From Carex sylvatica (lineage: Eukaryota; Streptophyta; Magnoliopsida; Poales; Cyperaceae): a DNA stretch of 20,824 nucleotides. Position numbers and translations under genes: made by a program. The notes below the pieces were generated by a model. That model was not told the origin of the DNA and did no database searches. It saw only the letters and a program-made list of their open reading frames with translations. Of the stretch, positions 1 through 9,641 are shown piece after piece. Each line of letters starts with the position of its first letter. The stretch's first letter is position 1. The DNA lies in assembly GCA_964058845.1 (NCBI GenBank), contig CAXKVR010000806.1:1-20824 (forward strand), given 5' to 3'.

Positions 1-1104
1 AACCGGTTGAGCATTTAAAAAACCAAATTAGTTTTGCAACGCCATTCAGTGTGGCTATTTTAAAAAACACTAATCTGCGTATTGGAAAATGTCACCACTA
101 AATTTTGAGTTCAAAGTGGCTAATTACTGAAAAATTTCATCCAAAGCTACAATCTACACCACTATAGGGCGAAATGTTTATTAACTAATAAATGAATAAG
201 TATATAAAGAAGTTAGTGTGACACAATGTTAAAACAACTGTGGAATTGCATATTAATAATCCACAAAATATTAAGAAGTCTCCTTCGTGTAATAGACCAG
301 TTTGTTATCATACCACAATACCATTTCTTATTAACATAATGACACCGAGCCCTTATTCCAGCCAACACTACTGAATCCACGATTTTTCTGGTAATTTTAA
401 TACCAACAATTAAATTGTTATTTCTTTTACTTGCAGCACCAAAAAGTAAATCACAACTTATGATAACAACGAGCATTTTAGCAAGATTTGTAATATTTTT
501 ACCTCTACATTTGTTTGTGCTTTGGAAGGATTTAAGGAGTTGGGACAAAATTATATCCCTAGGAACCGCACCGTGCACCTTTGGATGCATACAGCTCAAA
601 AAAAAAAAAAAAATCATTGTGTTGATTCTAGCTTATTTTTTTCTTCTTTTTAACAGTTTTTTTTTTTACTGAGGGTTCTTTTCCTCTAAATATAAATATG
701 TTTTGACTCTTTTTCATAAAAAGAAGAAGAATTTACTGAACTTATTGAACTAATCTCTCATTGATATATTGTTTCATCGATATTCAAATCACGTTATCAT
801 TTTCTTGTTCTTTAATGAGTCTTTTTAGTAACAATGATATCTTTTTTTAACTCAGCCTGGACACATATACACTTCAGTCATTCATTCACTTGTTATTTCT
901 TGTTAAATTTCCTGAATTTTTCTTTATATATTATATAAAAAATGGCATTTACTGTCCTGAGTTTACTGATAATAGATGTCAGTCAGGACCTTCTTGTGTC
1001 TTCAAAGAAACAAAGGAGTACTAGTATATTGTGACATATCATCTCAAAAATCAAAATAAACATGAACTAATTATACAGGAAATTGCAAAGTTATGTCAGC
1101 TAAC
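1..1104 (-). other. Partial intron 2 of UGP3 (inferred), non-coding
   Basis: The second UGP3 exon ends at 1105 with a GT donor, and no later UGP3 exon can be read on the minus strand down to position 1, so this stretch is inferred to be a long intron running off the window. It is AT-rich with poly-A/T runs (near 600-613 and 657-668). Apart from the rps2-like remnant at 247-512 I see nothing coding. Bases 513-600 stay open in the same minus frame as the rps2 remnant, but I do not recognise them. Retained transposon sequence is possible. Confidence 0.6.
247..512 (-). pseudogene. rps2: Decayed plastid rps2 fragment (nuclear plastid DNA insertion)
   Basis: Read on the minus strand, this stretch matches the middle of chloroplast ribosomal protein S2. 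The motif [12 protein letters not shown] followed by a GGMLTNWS-like segment (here CGMITNWS) is characteristic of plastid S2, as are the upstream ITNL and the CDLxFxAAS-like segment. The nucleotide string around 335-365 is nearly identical to plastid rps2 as I know it. The match covers roughly the middle third of S2, with no start codon, N-terminus or C-terminus. Many substitutions, some at normally constant positions (GG to CG, AA to AG), show it is not functional, although the frame has stayed free of stops. It lies inside the inferred UGP3 intron in the same orientation. The most likely origin is plastid DNA moved to the nucleus; a mitochondrial copy as intermediate is possible. Confidence 0.72.
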
Positions 1105-2024
1105 CTCAATTCCCCACAGAGCTGCTTGAGATGCTTGATCAGGGTTTTCTAACAGATTGAATCCACTTGGTACATGAAGTTCAACAATATCACCAGTTGA
1201 ATTATGGGATTTACTTTTAGGAGGTGAAAGAAGCTCTAGTGCAATAATTTGATACCTAGTATCAGAAGAGAAACAAATTATAAGAATAACTTCCAATTTC
1301 ATCGAACAAATCACAGTTCAAAATAAGTTGAAAATTTACTAAAAAATCAAGAATTATAGGTGCTAACTTACCCGATAATTCCACCAATGCAATTGTAGAA
1401 TTTCTCCATTTCACCAAGTAATTTGAGCAGCTTATTTAGCATCTCCATTTCAGCCATATCTACAACCTCAGTTTGATCCTCGCTGCCATTATGTAAGCTC
1501 CATTTTTCTATCATATTCCCTAAAGCATAGAATGCTTTTCTTAAATCATCTTTAGCTTCAACTCTCCTCCCCCAATCAAACTCAAAACCCAAAACATGCT
1601 CTTGACCAGCTACAACCAAACATTTAAGCAAGAAAACCTCAAAAGGTTCCAGTTTTGACATCATACGGCCATTACCATCACCGAAGAATTCTCTAACCTT
1701 AGAATCAGAATCCAGAACCCTGATCTTCTCTTTCAAGCTTTTTGCCCCGCGAAGTTGGGATATAATGTCCTTCAACCTAGTAATTTCTTCGTCGAAACCG
1801 AAGTCTGGCGCCGGCGCTTGTTCGACTGGTGCAGTGGAGACCCGATGTGTTTGTGATGGAAACAAGGGAGAATGGGAAACAAAGAAGAGAGAAGAATTGA
1901 GATTTTTAAAAGGGGATGTGTATGGAAGAGAAGAGATGGAGGAAAAGGGTAGAGAATGAGAGGCGGGAGAACGGGACGAGAAGAAAGACCCTCGGAGATT
2001 TGCAGTAGGAGGAGCTGTCGCCAT
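1105..2024 (-). CDS. UGP3: Plastid UDP-glucose pyrophosphorylase 3, exons 1-2 (5' partial gene)
   Basis: UGP3 makes UDP-glucose from UTP and glucose-1-phosphate in the plastid, supplying the first step of sulfolipid (SQDG) head-group synthesis upstream of SQD1. Exon 1 is 2024-1372 (ATG at 2024, donor GTAAGT) and exon 2 is 1255-1105 (acceptor CTAG, donor GTTAGC); the glycine codon is split GG/G, giving 268 residues. Residues 1-60 are rich in S, P, F and L with few acids, as in a chloroplast transit peptide. They are followed by the family landmarks VSTAPVEQAPAPDF, VLDSDSKVREFF, FEVFLLKCLVVAGQEHVL, EKFYNCIGGIIGYQI and HVPSGFNL...QAALWGIE. These belong to the N-terminal region preceding the nucleotidyltransferase core. 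Full-length UGP3 is about 870-880 residues, so the catalytic part lies beyond the left edge. The ATG is the first in frame before the transit peptide. Identification rests on recall of the family, not a search. Confidence 0.88.
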
Positions 2025-2150
2025 TTTTAGGCGCTTGACAATTTTAGAGAGGGATTGAGTAGCAAGGGACTTGGAGAAGATACAAAAGGAAAACGGTTTA
2101 TTATTGGGTCAAAGGGAGGAGAGAGAGAGTACTCTATAGGATTCCTTGGA
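2025..2150 (-). promoter_or_regulatory. UGP3 5' UTR and core promoter region
   Basis: This is the short stretch directly upstream of the UGP3 start codon on the minus strand. It holds a pyrimidine-rich leader (2025-2080, CT-rich when read in gene direction) and a CT repeat at 2115-2135, a common plant core-promoter feature. An AT-rich AATAATAAACC segment at about 2095-2107 could act as a TATA substitute. Transposon-like sequence begins within about 300 bp upstream, so the intact promoter may be short. The transcription start cannot be fixed from sequence alone. Confidence 0.4.
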
Positions 2151-2330
2151 TAAGCACTCTCATAGCGACTGTTTGATCTGAATCCAACGGTGAAAATGGG
2201 TTGAGATTTTGTTTCGAGTCCGCGTCAGCATGCAGGAGCCAGGGACTCGTGGTGTCTCGTTTGTGCGCATCCGGGCATATGCCGCGCGGGGATTCTCTTT
2301 GAGGTCTTGTACCCCGGGTCGAATTCGCTT

Positions 2331-2487
2331 CCCTGAGATATCTCATATTTTGCGTGACATTTTTGGAAAATCTTAACCGTTGCAATACGCTCAAATAATA
2401 CTGGCCCCCACGACACCCCGAATAGACATCCGACACGTCGGTCACGCAAAATATGAGATATCTCAGAGGATACGCACTTCCCCGGGT
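2331..2487. repeat. Foldback MITE-like element, copy 1 (GAGATATCTC family)
   Basis: The two ends are inverted copies: CTGAGATATCTCATATTTTG then GCGTGAC at 2333-2357, and GTCACGC then AAAATATGAGATATCTCAG at 2441-2466. About 80 bases lie between, including a C-rich stretch GGCCCCCACGACACCCC. A second, more diverged member lies in the same orientation at 3825-3996, and part of the same sequence occurs inside the LTR at 9573-9641. No target-site duplication is clear. No protein is encoded; short open frames here are not genes. It lies about 300 bp upstream of the UGP3 start codon. Confidence 0.6.
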
Positions 2488-2514
2488 CCCCGCCGACTGT
2501 TATCAGGAATTCGC

Positions 2515-2660
2515 AACTCAAATTTTGAGTTCAGATTTGAACCGTTTCATCAATTAATCCCATCTATATTTTGACACGAATATTAAAGAAACATTATACT
2601 TCGGACCAAATTAGTCTGATTCTGATCAAATGGTCCGGATTCAAACTCAAAATTTGAGTT
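2515..2660. repeat. Inverted pair of 17-nt pseudo-palindromes
   Basis: AACTCAAATTTTGAGTT (2515-2531) and AACTCAAAATTTGAGTT (2644-2660) are each self-complementary around one central base and are exact reverse complements of each other, 112 bases apart. Similarity continues inward more weakly (TTTGAACC against the complement of GGTCCGGATTCAAA). This could be a small foldback element of about 146 bp or the tips of an older one. No coding content. Confidence 0.45.
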
Positions 2661-2784
2661 ACCTCAAGGGATCTGGACTCCAGGCATTGGATGTTGCAAT
2701 ATTGATAGGGACAGATTCAGAATTTAGTCAAAAATAAAAATAAAATATTGATACCAGTATAATTTTGTTCCTCCGAACCAAGAT

Positions 2785-3413
2785 CTAAATAACGATTATC
2801 ACGTTATCGTGAAAATGCTAAAAAAAGAGCTATCGCAAATAGCATAATTATAACAAAAGTTATCATACATAGAGTTTTTTTTTTTAAATATATTCTATAT
2901 TTCTAATAATTATCAACATTATTTACAGACTCATAAAGCAATAAGTAACACCAAATTGATTAAGAAATTATAATATTCATATTGAATAAGTACAAAATCT
3001 AAATTACTATTAAAAATATTTCTAATAATATCATAAATTATCTATCTTCTTTCTATTCAAAAATAATCTAAGCATCATAGCATAAACTATCTCTTCTTTT
3101 TTCTATTCAAAATAAGCAAGTATCATGAAATAAACTATCTATATTTTTCTATTTAAAAACAAAGACAATTTGGGTCTTTAAAAAATTTGGTTCTTCGAAG
3201 AAACTTCCAATTTGGACATTTAAATAAAAACTTTATGTAGCATAGTGTATGCTATTTGTGCTACACGCTATATATGTGCTATTGTGAATTACTATTACCA
3301 CGATAACAATCGTAACTGAATTAGCATATTTTTATCTCACAGTTTAGCGTTTAAAGTTTGAAAACGCTATAACGGCGATATTGTACTGCTATAGCGCACT
3401 ATTTAGAACACTG
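2785..3413. mobile_element. Decayed hAT-like element with recognisable right end
   Basis: The complement of the right edge reads CAGTGTTCTAAATAGTGCGC, the CAGTG-type start usual for hAT elements, ending at 3413. Inside it are short repeated motifs of the GCTAT/ATAGC type (3239-3400), as in hAT subterminal regions. Similar motifs in opposite orientation occur at 2790-2850 (CGATTATCACGTTATCGTG, GCAAATAGCAT), marking a probable left subterminal region, but no left CAGTG terminus or 8-bp duplication is visible. The middle (2880-3230) is very AT-rich with no transposase. Left boundary approximate. Confidence 0.45.
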
Positions 3414-3415
3414 CT

Positions 3416-3468
3416 CTTGGCGAATCAGAGCGAGTAGAATACCTCTTTTTTCCCTTGGCGAATCAGAG
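3416..3468. repeat. 15-bp direct repeat
   Basis: CTTGGCGAATCAGAG occurs at 3416-3430 and again at 3454-3468, 38 bp apart, just outside the hAT-like right end. The spacing and length do not fit a hAT target duplication. It may be a small tandem duplication or replication slippage next to the poly-T tracts at 3490-3555. Confidence 0.6.
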
Positions 3469-3824
3469 ATTCTTCTAAGCGGAGTAGTGAACTTTTTTTT
3501 TCTTTTTTTTCCGCGAATAAGTCTGAACTGACTTTTTTTTGCATGTTGTTTTTTTACTGAATCATGAATTAAATCGAGAGGTAAACCTTATTCTCATTCA
3601 TTGGGTCTAAAAAAAATTCAAATACATAAGTAGACACTTTCACTTTGGATTCGCCATTGAATACTGAGGTGCAATAAACAGATTCAGACCGTCTTCTAAC
3701 ATTGCACGTATCTCAATACGGACCCCTATAGTTTTTATAGACACCCGGTTGAATTTGATTTAGCTGAAATTAATCCGGACCGTTCATTTATTTGTTGCAC
3801 ACCTTCAATACCTGAATTTGCATC

Positions 3825-3996
3825 CTCTGAGATATCTCAAACTTTGAGTGTTTTTATGAAAAATCTCAAACGTTCAAATACGTTATGCACGAGTCTCAAA
3901 GCATAAATAATACTACCCCCGTGCTGTCCCTGAATAGGCACCGTACATGTCGGTCATGCAAAAGTTGACATATCTCATAGCATGCACATTCCCAAT
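3825..3996. repeat. Foldback MITE-like element, copy 2 (GAGATATCTC family)
   Basis: Same family and orientation as the element at 2331-2487. CTCTGAGATATCTCAAACTT at 3825-3844 corresponds to its left arm; AAATCTCAAACGTTC, AAATAATACTACCCCC and GTACATGTCGGTCATGCAAA match its middle; and CATATCTCATAGCATGCAC at 3970-3988 matches its right arm. The arms are less complementary here, so this is probably the older copy. Nothing coding. Confidence 0.55.
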
Positions 3997-4039
3997 ATCT
4001 GAGGGGACACACTCCCTATTCTTTGTTGTATAATTATAT

Positions 4040-4380
4040 GGGAAATTTTTTTATTTGCCACCTCAAAATTTGAAAAATATCAAATTGTCATTTCAAAACT
4101 TAAACTTTTTTATTTGTCATCTCAAAATCATTAAATTTATCAAATTGTCACATTTTTACATCTAATATACTTATTTGATTAAAATAATTCTGAAAAGTGT
4201 TATATACAAAACGTATTTTCATATTTTCCATTTTACCCTTCAATTCAACAAAGAAAATTATGAAATTGATTCTCCAGTCCAACAGATCCCCTTCGCCTCT
4301 CTCTCTCGTTCCTCCGCCTCTCTTTCACCCTAAATATAATCTAGGGTGAATCAACCCCTTCATCCCCTTCGCCTCTCTCC
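4040..4380. repeat. Left long terminal inverted repeat of the MULE-like element
   Basis: It begins GGGAAATTT and carries two diverged copies of a roughly 60-bp motif (TTATTTGCCACCTCAAAAT and TTATTTGTCATCTCAAAAT, each followed by ATCAAATTGTCA). It then continues into the part shared with the right TIR (from about 4142) and a CT-rich leader-like segment (4270-4330) followed by ACCCTAAATATAATCTAGGG. CT-rich leaders and a CCCTAAA box are common in plant promoters, and MULE TIRs usually carry the promoter. Confidence 0.6.
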
Positions 4381-5317
4381 AATACCCCTCCCTACCAAAA
4401 CCCTAAATCTGATTCCGCCCCTCTCCAGTACCCCTTCCCTTTCTGACAGAGACGAAATCGCATGAAGCGGAGCATTCAAAGCAGAGGCGAATTTTTTCAT
4501 ATACTTAGCCGTATGAATTTTTTCTCCCAAAATTTAGTACTTTTCTTGAACTACACCATTTTTGTTTCAATTAGCCCTATGAACTAAAATATTATTGCTT
4601 CAATGGGCCCTTATTATTTAATATTTGTTGTTTGTGAAAATCATCAGAATTTGTAACTATGGCAAATTAGCAATTTCACCATTCTAGCAAGAAACCACAC
4701 ACATACTAATTAGGTTCATTTTGTGAAGCAGTGTACTGACTAGGTAGTTTACTTTTGCTCTATGGACATGTTTAACTGATACAGTGTAATACCAGGCTAT
4801 GTGTAGGTACTTGTTTTGGGTACCAACTTATGGATCTTTGTTTCTTGATTCTTGTTTCTTTGATTGTTTTGAACTGTGGAATGAGTTTTACCAAAATCAG
4901 TCTGATAAGGCTGCTTGCAACAATATGAAAATAAAATGAAGTTTATTTTATTTCTTTTTCGTATTCACATCTTGTAGTAGAGTTCTATCACTAATAATCT
5001 TATGTTAGTTTAGAGTTAAATAATGTTATTTAAGTTTTCTTGAGGAAAATTTAGTCAATAGTCAGTAACAAGCTACCCTTCTGGTGGAACATGTGTACTA
5101 GTGTACTGTTTTTTTTTAAAAGAAAATTGATATACTGGTATAATGCTTTTTTAGACAAAAGTGTAGTGGTGTAATATTAACTGACACTTACCATGCTCTA
5201 TATAATGCAAGCAACCAAACCGAAAAAATATATATCACTGGTAACCACTCAGCACAGTGCTACTTAGTACATTAAACCTCATAAATATTTAGATTGCTAA
5301 CTAGAAGATGCTAAAGT
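4381..5317. other. MULE interior, left part; no gene seen
   Basis: The stretch has CT-rich and CCCTAAAT-containing sequence up to about 4440, then T-rich intron- or UTR-like DNA. Neither strand shows a convincing exon. If the MULE once coded for a transposase on the minus strand, this is where its 3' end should be, and it is not recognisable here. Confidence 0.45.
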
Positions 5318-5322
5318 GTAAC
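5318..5322. repeat. Target-site duplication GTAAC (left copy)
   Basis: GTAAC directly precedes the TGTCACACCCC terminus at 5323 and recurs immediately after the opposite terminus at 10349-10353. A 5-bp duplication is what an LTR-retrotransposon integrase makes. Confidence 0.85.
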
Positions 5323-8300
5323 TGTCACACCCCAAACCCGGAATACTGGATTTAAGGTGTGATCAACCTCGCCTCGTGCTTAGTTAATCATTAAGAACGC
5401 AAGGCTAATCATAAATAATAAATCAAACAACAGCGGAAGCATAACAATATAAATATCAAGCATCAGTCACATAACAGATAAATAAACATACACATACATA
5501 TCATATAATTCGATCCATCTCGGATCCAAATAACACCAACTATAGAATGAGATACATGATCTATCAAGCCCGTATATATATAACACATGAAATACGGGAC
5601 TTGTAAACCTAATCAAAAGTCTAACCCTAACTAAGTCAAGTGGTGTAGCCCTCGGGAACAGCTCCTGACATCTCCTGCTGCGGACTGCTAGAACCTGTAC
5701 CTAAAACCCACGAAACAACTTGTGGGTGAGCGACGAATCGCCCAGTATATGACCCAGAATTATCCTTAAGGGATCATCTACGATCAAAGCACTTTTATTT
5801 ATAAATGGTGTTCAAATGTATATAATTTAATTATGCACAAGTGTGAACCTATATCAATATCTAATACAATTAACAATACTTTTAAATTATGCCATGATGC
5901 GATTTATCTAGTATGCCAACATGCAAAATAAACCCAAAGTAAAAAAATCAAAGTGTAATATCGGATAGAAATCAAGTCGGAATCCAGTACACCTCGCACT
6001 GTGTGCCCAAATATAATAATAATATAGAATCAAATAAAAGTCACCCCGTGCCCTGCCAATAGGATCCAAAGATCCAAATAATATAATCCAAGGACTGTGA
6101 TCAGGGGACAATGATACACGTTGCCTAATGACATCGAGCATTGCCCACAAGTACTATCACACTAGCTGATGGTTATATCAAAATCTGATGTGTCATCTCA
6201 CCTAACGATTCATCACCCAAACATATAAAATAAGAGAAATCATACAGTGCATGTCGTAAAATTGTTAATCTCTTCCCTCATGAGCAAGAGAGAACTCTAC
6301 CGTCCGGCCAGATCAATAGGACCAGGGGGCTCGTCGACCTTATGCACTTGCACTTCATTCCTCAAGGTCCACATTGGGCCTTGGGAACTTCCGTTTCTAG
6401 GCAAAGTAGCTCCTAATGTAGGAAAGGAATAAATTCCCAAATCGTACTGTGGCACAGAACTCGAGATCGGAACTGCTCACGCCAAATAGTAAAATGATCG
6501 AAAATGATACATAATCAAAGTTTATTTATATAATATAAATCCTAAGGCCATCTGAGAATCAAGTGACACTCAGCTCAGTGGCTGTCGGGCCGTCCCATTC
6601 CAAGTGACACCGAGACGGAACGAAGTCACTCGGCCCTGCTCAGCTCTCACCAATGCATGCGTATGCACGTAAATAATAATAATATATTGTTTTCTACGAA
6701 AAGAAGACAAACTAATAACCTAATATTCTAATAATATATATAATATTATTTAATTACTCTACTATTAAAATACAGTAAATTTGGATTTCTCAGGGTTTAT
6801 GCAATTCTACCTACCATGCAGAAAGGATAAACATGCTCTACAGTTTTAATGTAACTACTTAAAAATAAAGTACGGATGTCAGGTCAGATGAATCGACTGG
6901 TAAGAGTACGCCCACGAAAATAATAATTCAGATATCCCACACCTGTGGGGGCTGGAGTCTCTGTGGCTAATCGTCAGCAAAATCCACGTGCTCCGAGTAT
7001 GCTCCGAGCTGCGGGTCGGCTGGATCAGTCCAAGGATTGGACTCGTGCGAAATCTGCTGATCTGAAATTACGTAATTACGACTAATTAATATATACTCTA
7101 AATTATCCTAACCCTCACCCCATTTAATATGTTTAATTCATATTTTCGATTAATTTGGTTTTATAAAAAATTTCGATTCAGTCGGTCGGACTGAACCGGT
7201 TAGTCAGATATTGATCATTTACTTTCATGCCATTGAGCTTAGTATTAATCTTAATTTATAATTTCGTCATATATTGAATATTCACTTTGATTTAAATTAA
7301 TCTAATTTTAATCTAAAATGATTTCTGGTTTTAATACTTTAATTTGAAGATATATTGCTTGCAAAAATTCAAATGTCGAATTATTCGCAAAAATAATTAT
7401 TCTTGAGTTAAGGTAAATTAAACGTGTTTTACTTAATCATTCTATTTACTTATCGACTTTGGTTTATTTAATCTTAGCTATAATTATTAAAATTGACCGA
7501 GTGCGATTCCGGAAGTCAATTTTGTTACTATTAAAATTCACCTAATGCTACTATTTTAATTAAAGGTGTAAACTTTGTAATTATTACTATCTAATATTCA
7601 GTTTAATATTTTTTAGTTAGTTTATAGTTTAGATACGAAATTTGTTTATAATATTTTAAAAACAAAATATTTATCTATTTTATGCGTTTCTAATTATTTC
7701 TAACTAAGTCGGACAATTCGTTATTTTATAACTAATCTAATTTTACGTTTAATTTGTCGTTTCGATTCTAAATCAAAAGAAATATTTTTCGTTGCAAATT
7801 AATTGTATTTTATTAATTAGCAACGAAGTTTTTTATAAAAAATTTAATTAAAACTTGTTTATTAGACTCTTATTTTGTTTCTACTTCATATATATAAATA
7901 AGATAGTATAGCTTATAATAATTTATGATACATCACTTGTTTACTTTAATGGATAATTGCTTAAATATATATTAGCTTCCTATTATACATTTTGCATTAT
8001 ATTATATGATAAGAACTATCTTAAATAACTTGTTATCAAACATTTGATATTTCTATAATATTCATTACAAAATCAAGATATGTATCATATGTTTTTCGAT
8101 ACGTAGTATGGATATATATATAACTCAGCTGTGTATAATTTATTATAACCTCATGTATATCCTGCTTAGTCATAAGAATAAAATACATATCACATATCAA
8201 AATGCTATATTATTTGATCTCCATAAAATATAAGTTACAACTCTTATGTTGTATAATAGTTTGTTAATTAAATACAATTCCTTACATAAATAGTTATAAT

Positions 8301-8464
8301 AATCTTATTTATTTGTCATGATAGTTATACTTTAATGTTACATTTTATATTCACATCTTAACAAGTAAAAATTACTTATTATAGTTAATGTCATTCTTTG
8401 CTAATTATTTTATGAACCTTTAATTTAGCATTTAAGTGGCCCATTTACCAACATTTTAATTCAA

Positions 8465-8526
8465 GGCCTCTTTACAATTATTTCAATTCACATATGGCCT
8501 CTTTACAATTATTTCAATTCACATAT
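8465..8526. repeat. 31-bp perfect tandem duplication inside the LTR
   Basis: The unit starting GGCCTCTTTACAATTATTTC occurs at 8465-8495 and 8496-8526 with no mismatch, followed by GGCCGGCC. Identical copies indicate a recent duplication relative to the surrounding decayed sequence. Confidence 0.85.
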
Positions 8527-8769
8527 GGCCGGCCCTATACTCAAAATCTCATCATTTTACATTTAGGCTCTTGCACTTAATTCATTTACACAATTTAGGG
8601 GTAATTAGTATATCAAGCCCTAAACTTTTAAAATCTCGCAAAATGGTCCCTGTCAGTTCAAAGGCTGGTATACACACAAAATCAGCACCATACCAGTAGT
8701 ATACTGGGCTGGTACCACTGGCACCAGCACTTCGCAAGTCAGCACAACAACACAACACAGCCAAGCAAC

Positions 8770-8941
8770 AAGCCAGACCAGCAAAACAGAAAAGACAAGG
8801 CAACAGGTCAGAGGCAAAGCACACAGCCAGCAAAACACACAAGCACACATGCACATATGCACATATACCAGACAGATCAGCACACCAGAAACAAAGAAAG
8901 GCAGCAGGTCAGAGGCAATCACACAGCCAGCAAAACACAAC
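8770..8941. repeat. Diverged ~101-bp duplication in the LTR leader region
   Basis: CAACAGGTCAGAGGCAAAGC at 8801, followed by ACACAGCCAGCAAAACACA, is repeated as CAGCAGGTCAGAGGCAATC at 8902 followed by the same ACACAGCCAGCAAAACACA. Upstream AGACCAGCAAAACAG also recurs as AGATCAGCACACCAG. Copies are offset by about 101 bases. The duplication creates C-rich open frames on the minus strand that are low-complexity and not credible proteins. Confidence 0.6.
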
Positions 8942-9179
8942 AAGGCAAGGCACAAACAAGACAGAACCAACCCAAGCAAAGGCAATTTATCTAATCGAAA
9001 CCCCACAAGGCAACCTCAACCAATTTAAACGGGATAACTCGAATTTTTTTACCGATTAGAGCTAGCACGGAATGGAGAGAGCAAGAGGAAATCAACACCA
9101 GAACAGCAACAACAAGCACCAGAATAGCACCAGCCAAGCTCCAGAATAGCAAGCACGCCTCAACCCTAATTTCTAGAGT

Positions 9180-9595
9180 TTCTGAATTCTCAACGCAAAA
9201 CAGAAATCAAAGGCAACGAGAGAGAGAGGAGATTTTCTCAACACATGAGAGAGAGAGGAACCAAGGAAGGTGAAAGGAGTTGCTTCTACCCAGAGGAGAG
9301 CCGTGTCAGAGAGCAGGTAACCGACTCTCTACCAAAGTCATCGTAAGGACACAGTGTTCTGACAAGGTAGGTGATATCGGCAAAATTCGTAACCAAAGGA
9401 AGCAAGAGAGGCGGGATCTCCTGCCGTTTCCTCTCCAGGAGGGAGAAATGGAGAGCGAGAGAGAGAGAGTGAGGTGCGCAAATCAGAGACAGAGGGAGGG
9501 TTTCTCCCTGTTGCGCAACGGGAGAGAAGAAGAAGGGAGAAAAGAAATGGGGCAAGGTCTGCTTTAAGGTTTGTGCTGAACGTATTTAAACGGTT
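9180..9595 (-). promoter_or_regulatory. LTR promoter with TATA-like box and CT-rich leader
   Basis: Read on the minus strand, CCGTTTAAATACG (TATA-like core at 9583-9590) is followed 25-40 bases downstream by a long pyrimidine-rich leader (TTCTCCC, TCTCTCTC repeats) extending to about 9190. This is the layout of plant retrotransposon LTR promoters: U3, TATA, then R/U5 leader. Just upstream of the TATA-like box lies the GAGATATC module shared with the elements at 2331 and 3825. Transcription would run leftward, towards 5323. Confidence 0.45.
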
Positions 9596-9641
9596 TGAGT
9601 TTTCCAAAAGTCACGCAGAATGGGATATCTCAGAGGGTGTG
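9573..9641. repeat. GAGATATC module shared with the two foldback elements
   Basis: On the minus strand this reads CCTCTGAGATATCCCATTCT, GCGTGAC, TTTTGGAAAACTC, AAACCGTTTAAATACG. The element at 2331-2395 has the same order (CTGAGATATCTCATATTTTG, GCGTGAC, TTTTTGGAAAATC, TTAACCGTTGCAATACG), and so does the one at 3826-3885. Only one arm of the foldback is present here. Confidence 0.6.

Noticed and set aside
415..672. 85-codon open frame on the plus strand with hydrophobic segments
   Set aside because: It is the antisense of the rps2-like remnant and its flank, ends in a poly-A/T-derived low-complexity tail, and shows no domain.
2134..2574. Several overlapping 64-103 codon frames on both strands
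   Set aside because: They run across the foldback arms in both directions; open frames here follow from the inverted repeat and locally higher GC, not from coding constraint.
5908..6432. Frames of 80 and 61 codons inside the LTR
   Set aside because: Located in the 3' part of the LTR, without domains; LTRs of this type do not encode proteins.
8582..9006. Cysteine- and leucine-rich minus-strand frames resembling membrane peptides
   Set aside because: Produced by a diverged 101-bp duplication of C/A-rich LTR leader sequence; amino-acid composition reflects the repeat.
9280..9607. Three overlapping frames of 89-95 codons on both strands
   Set aside because: Purine-rich/pyrimidine-rich LTR leader keeps several frames open at once; no homology recognised.
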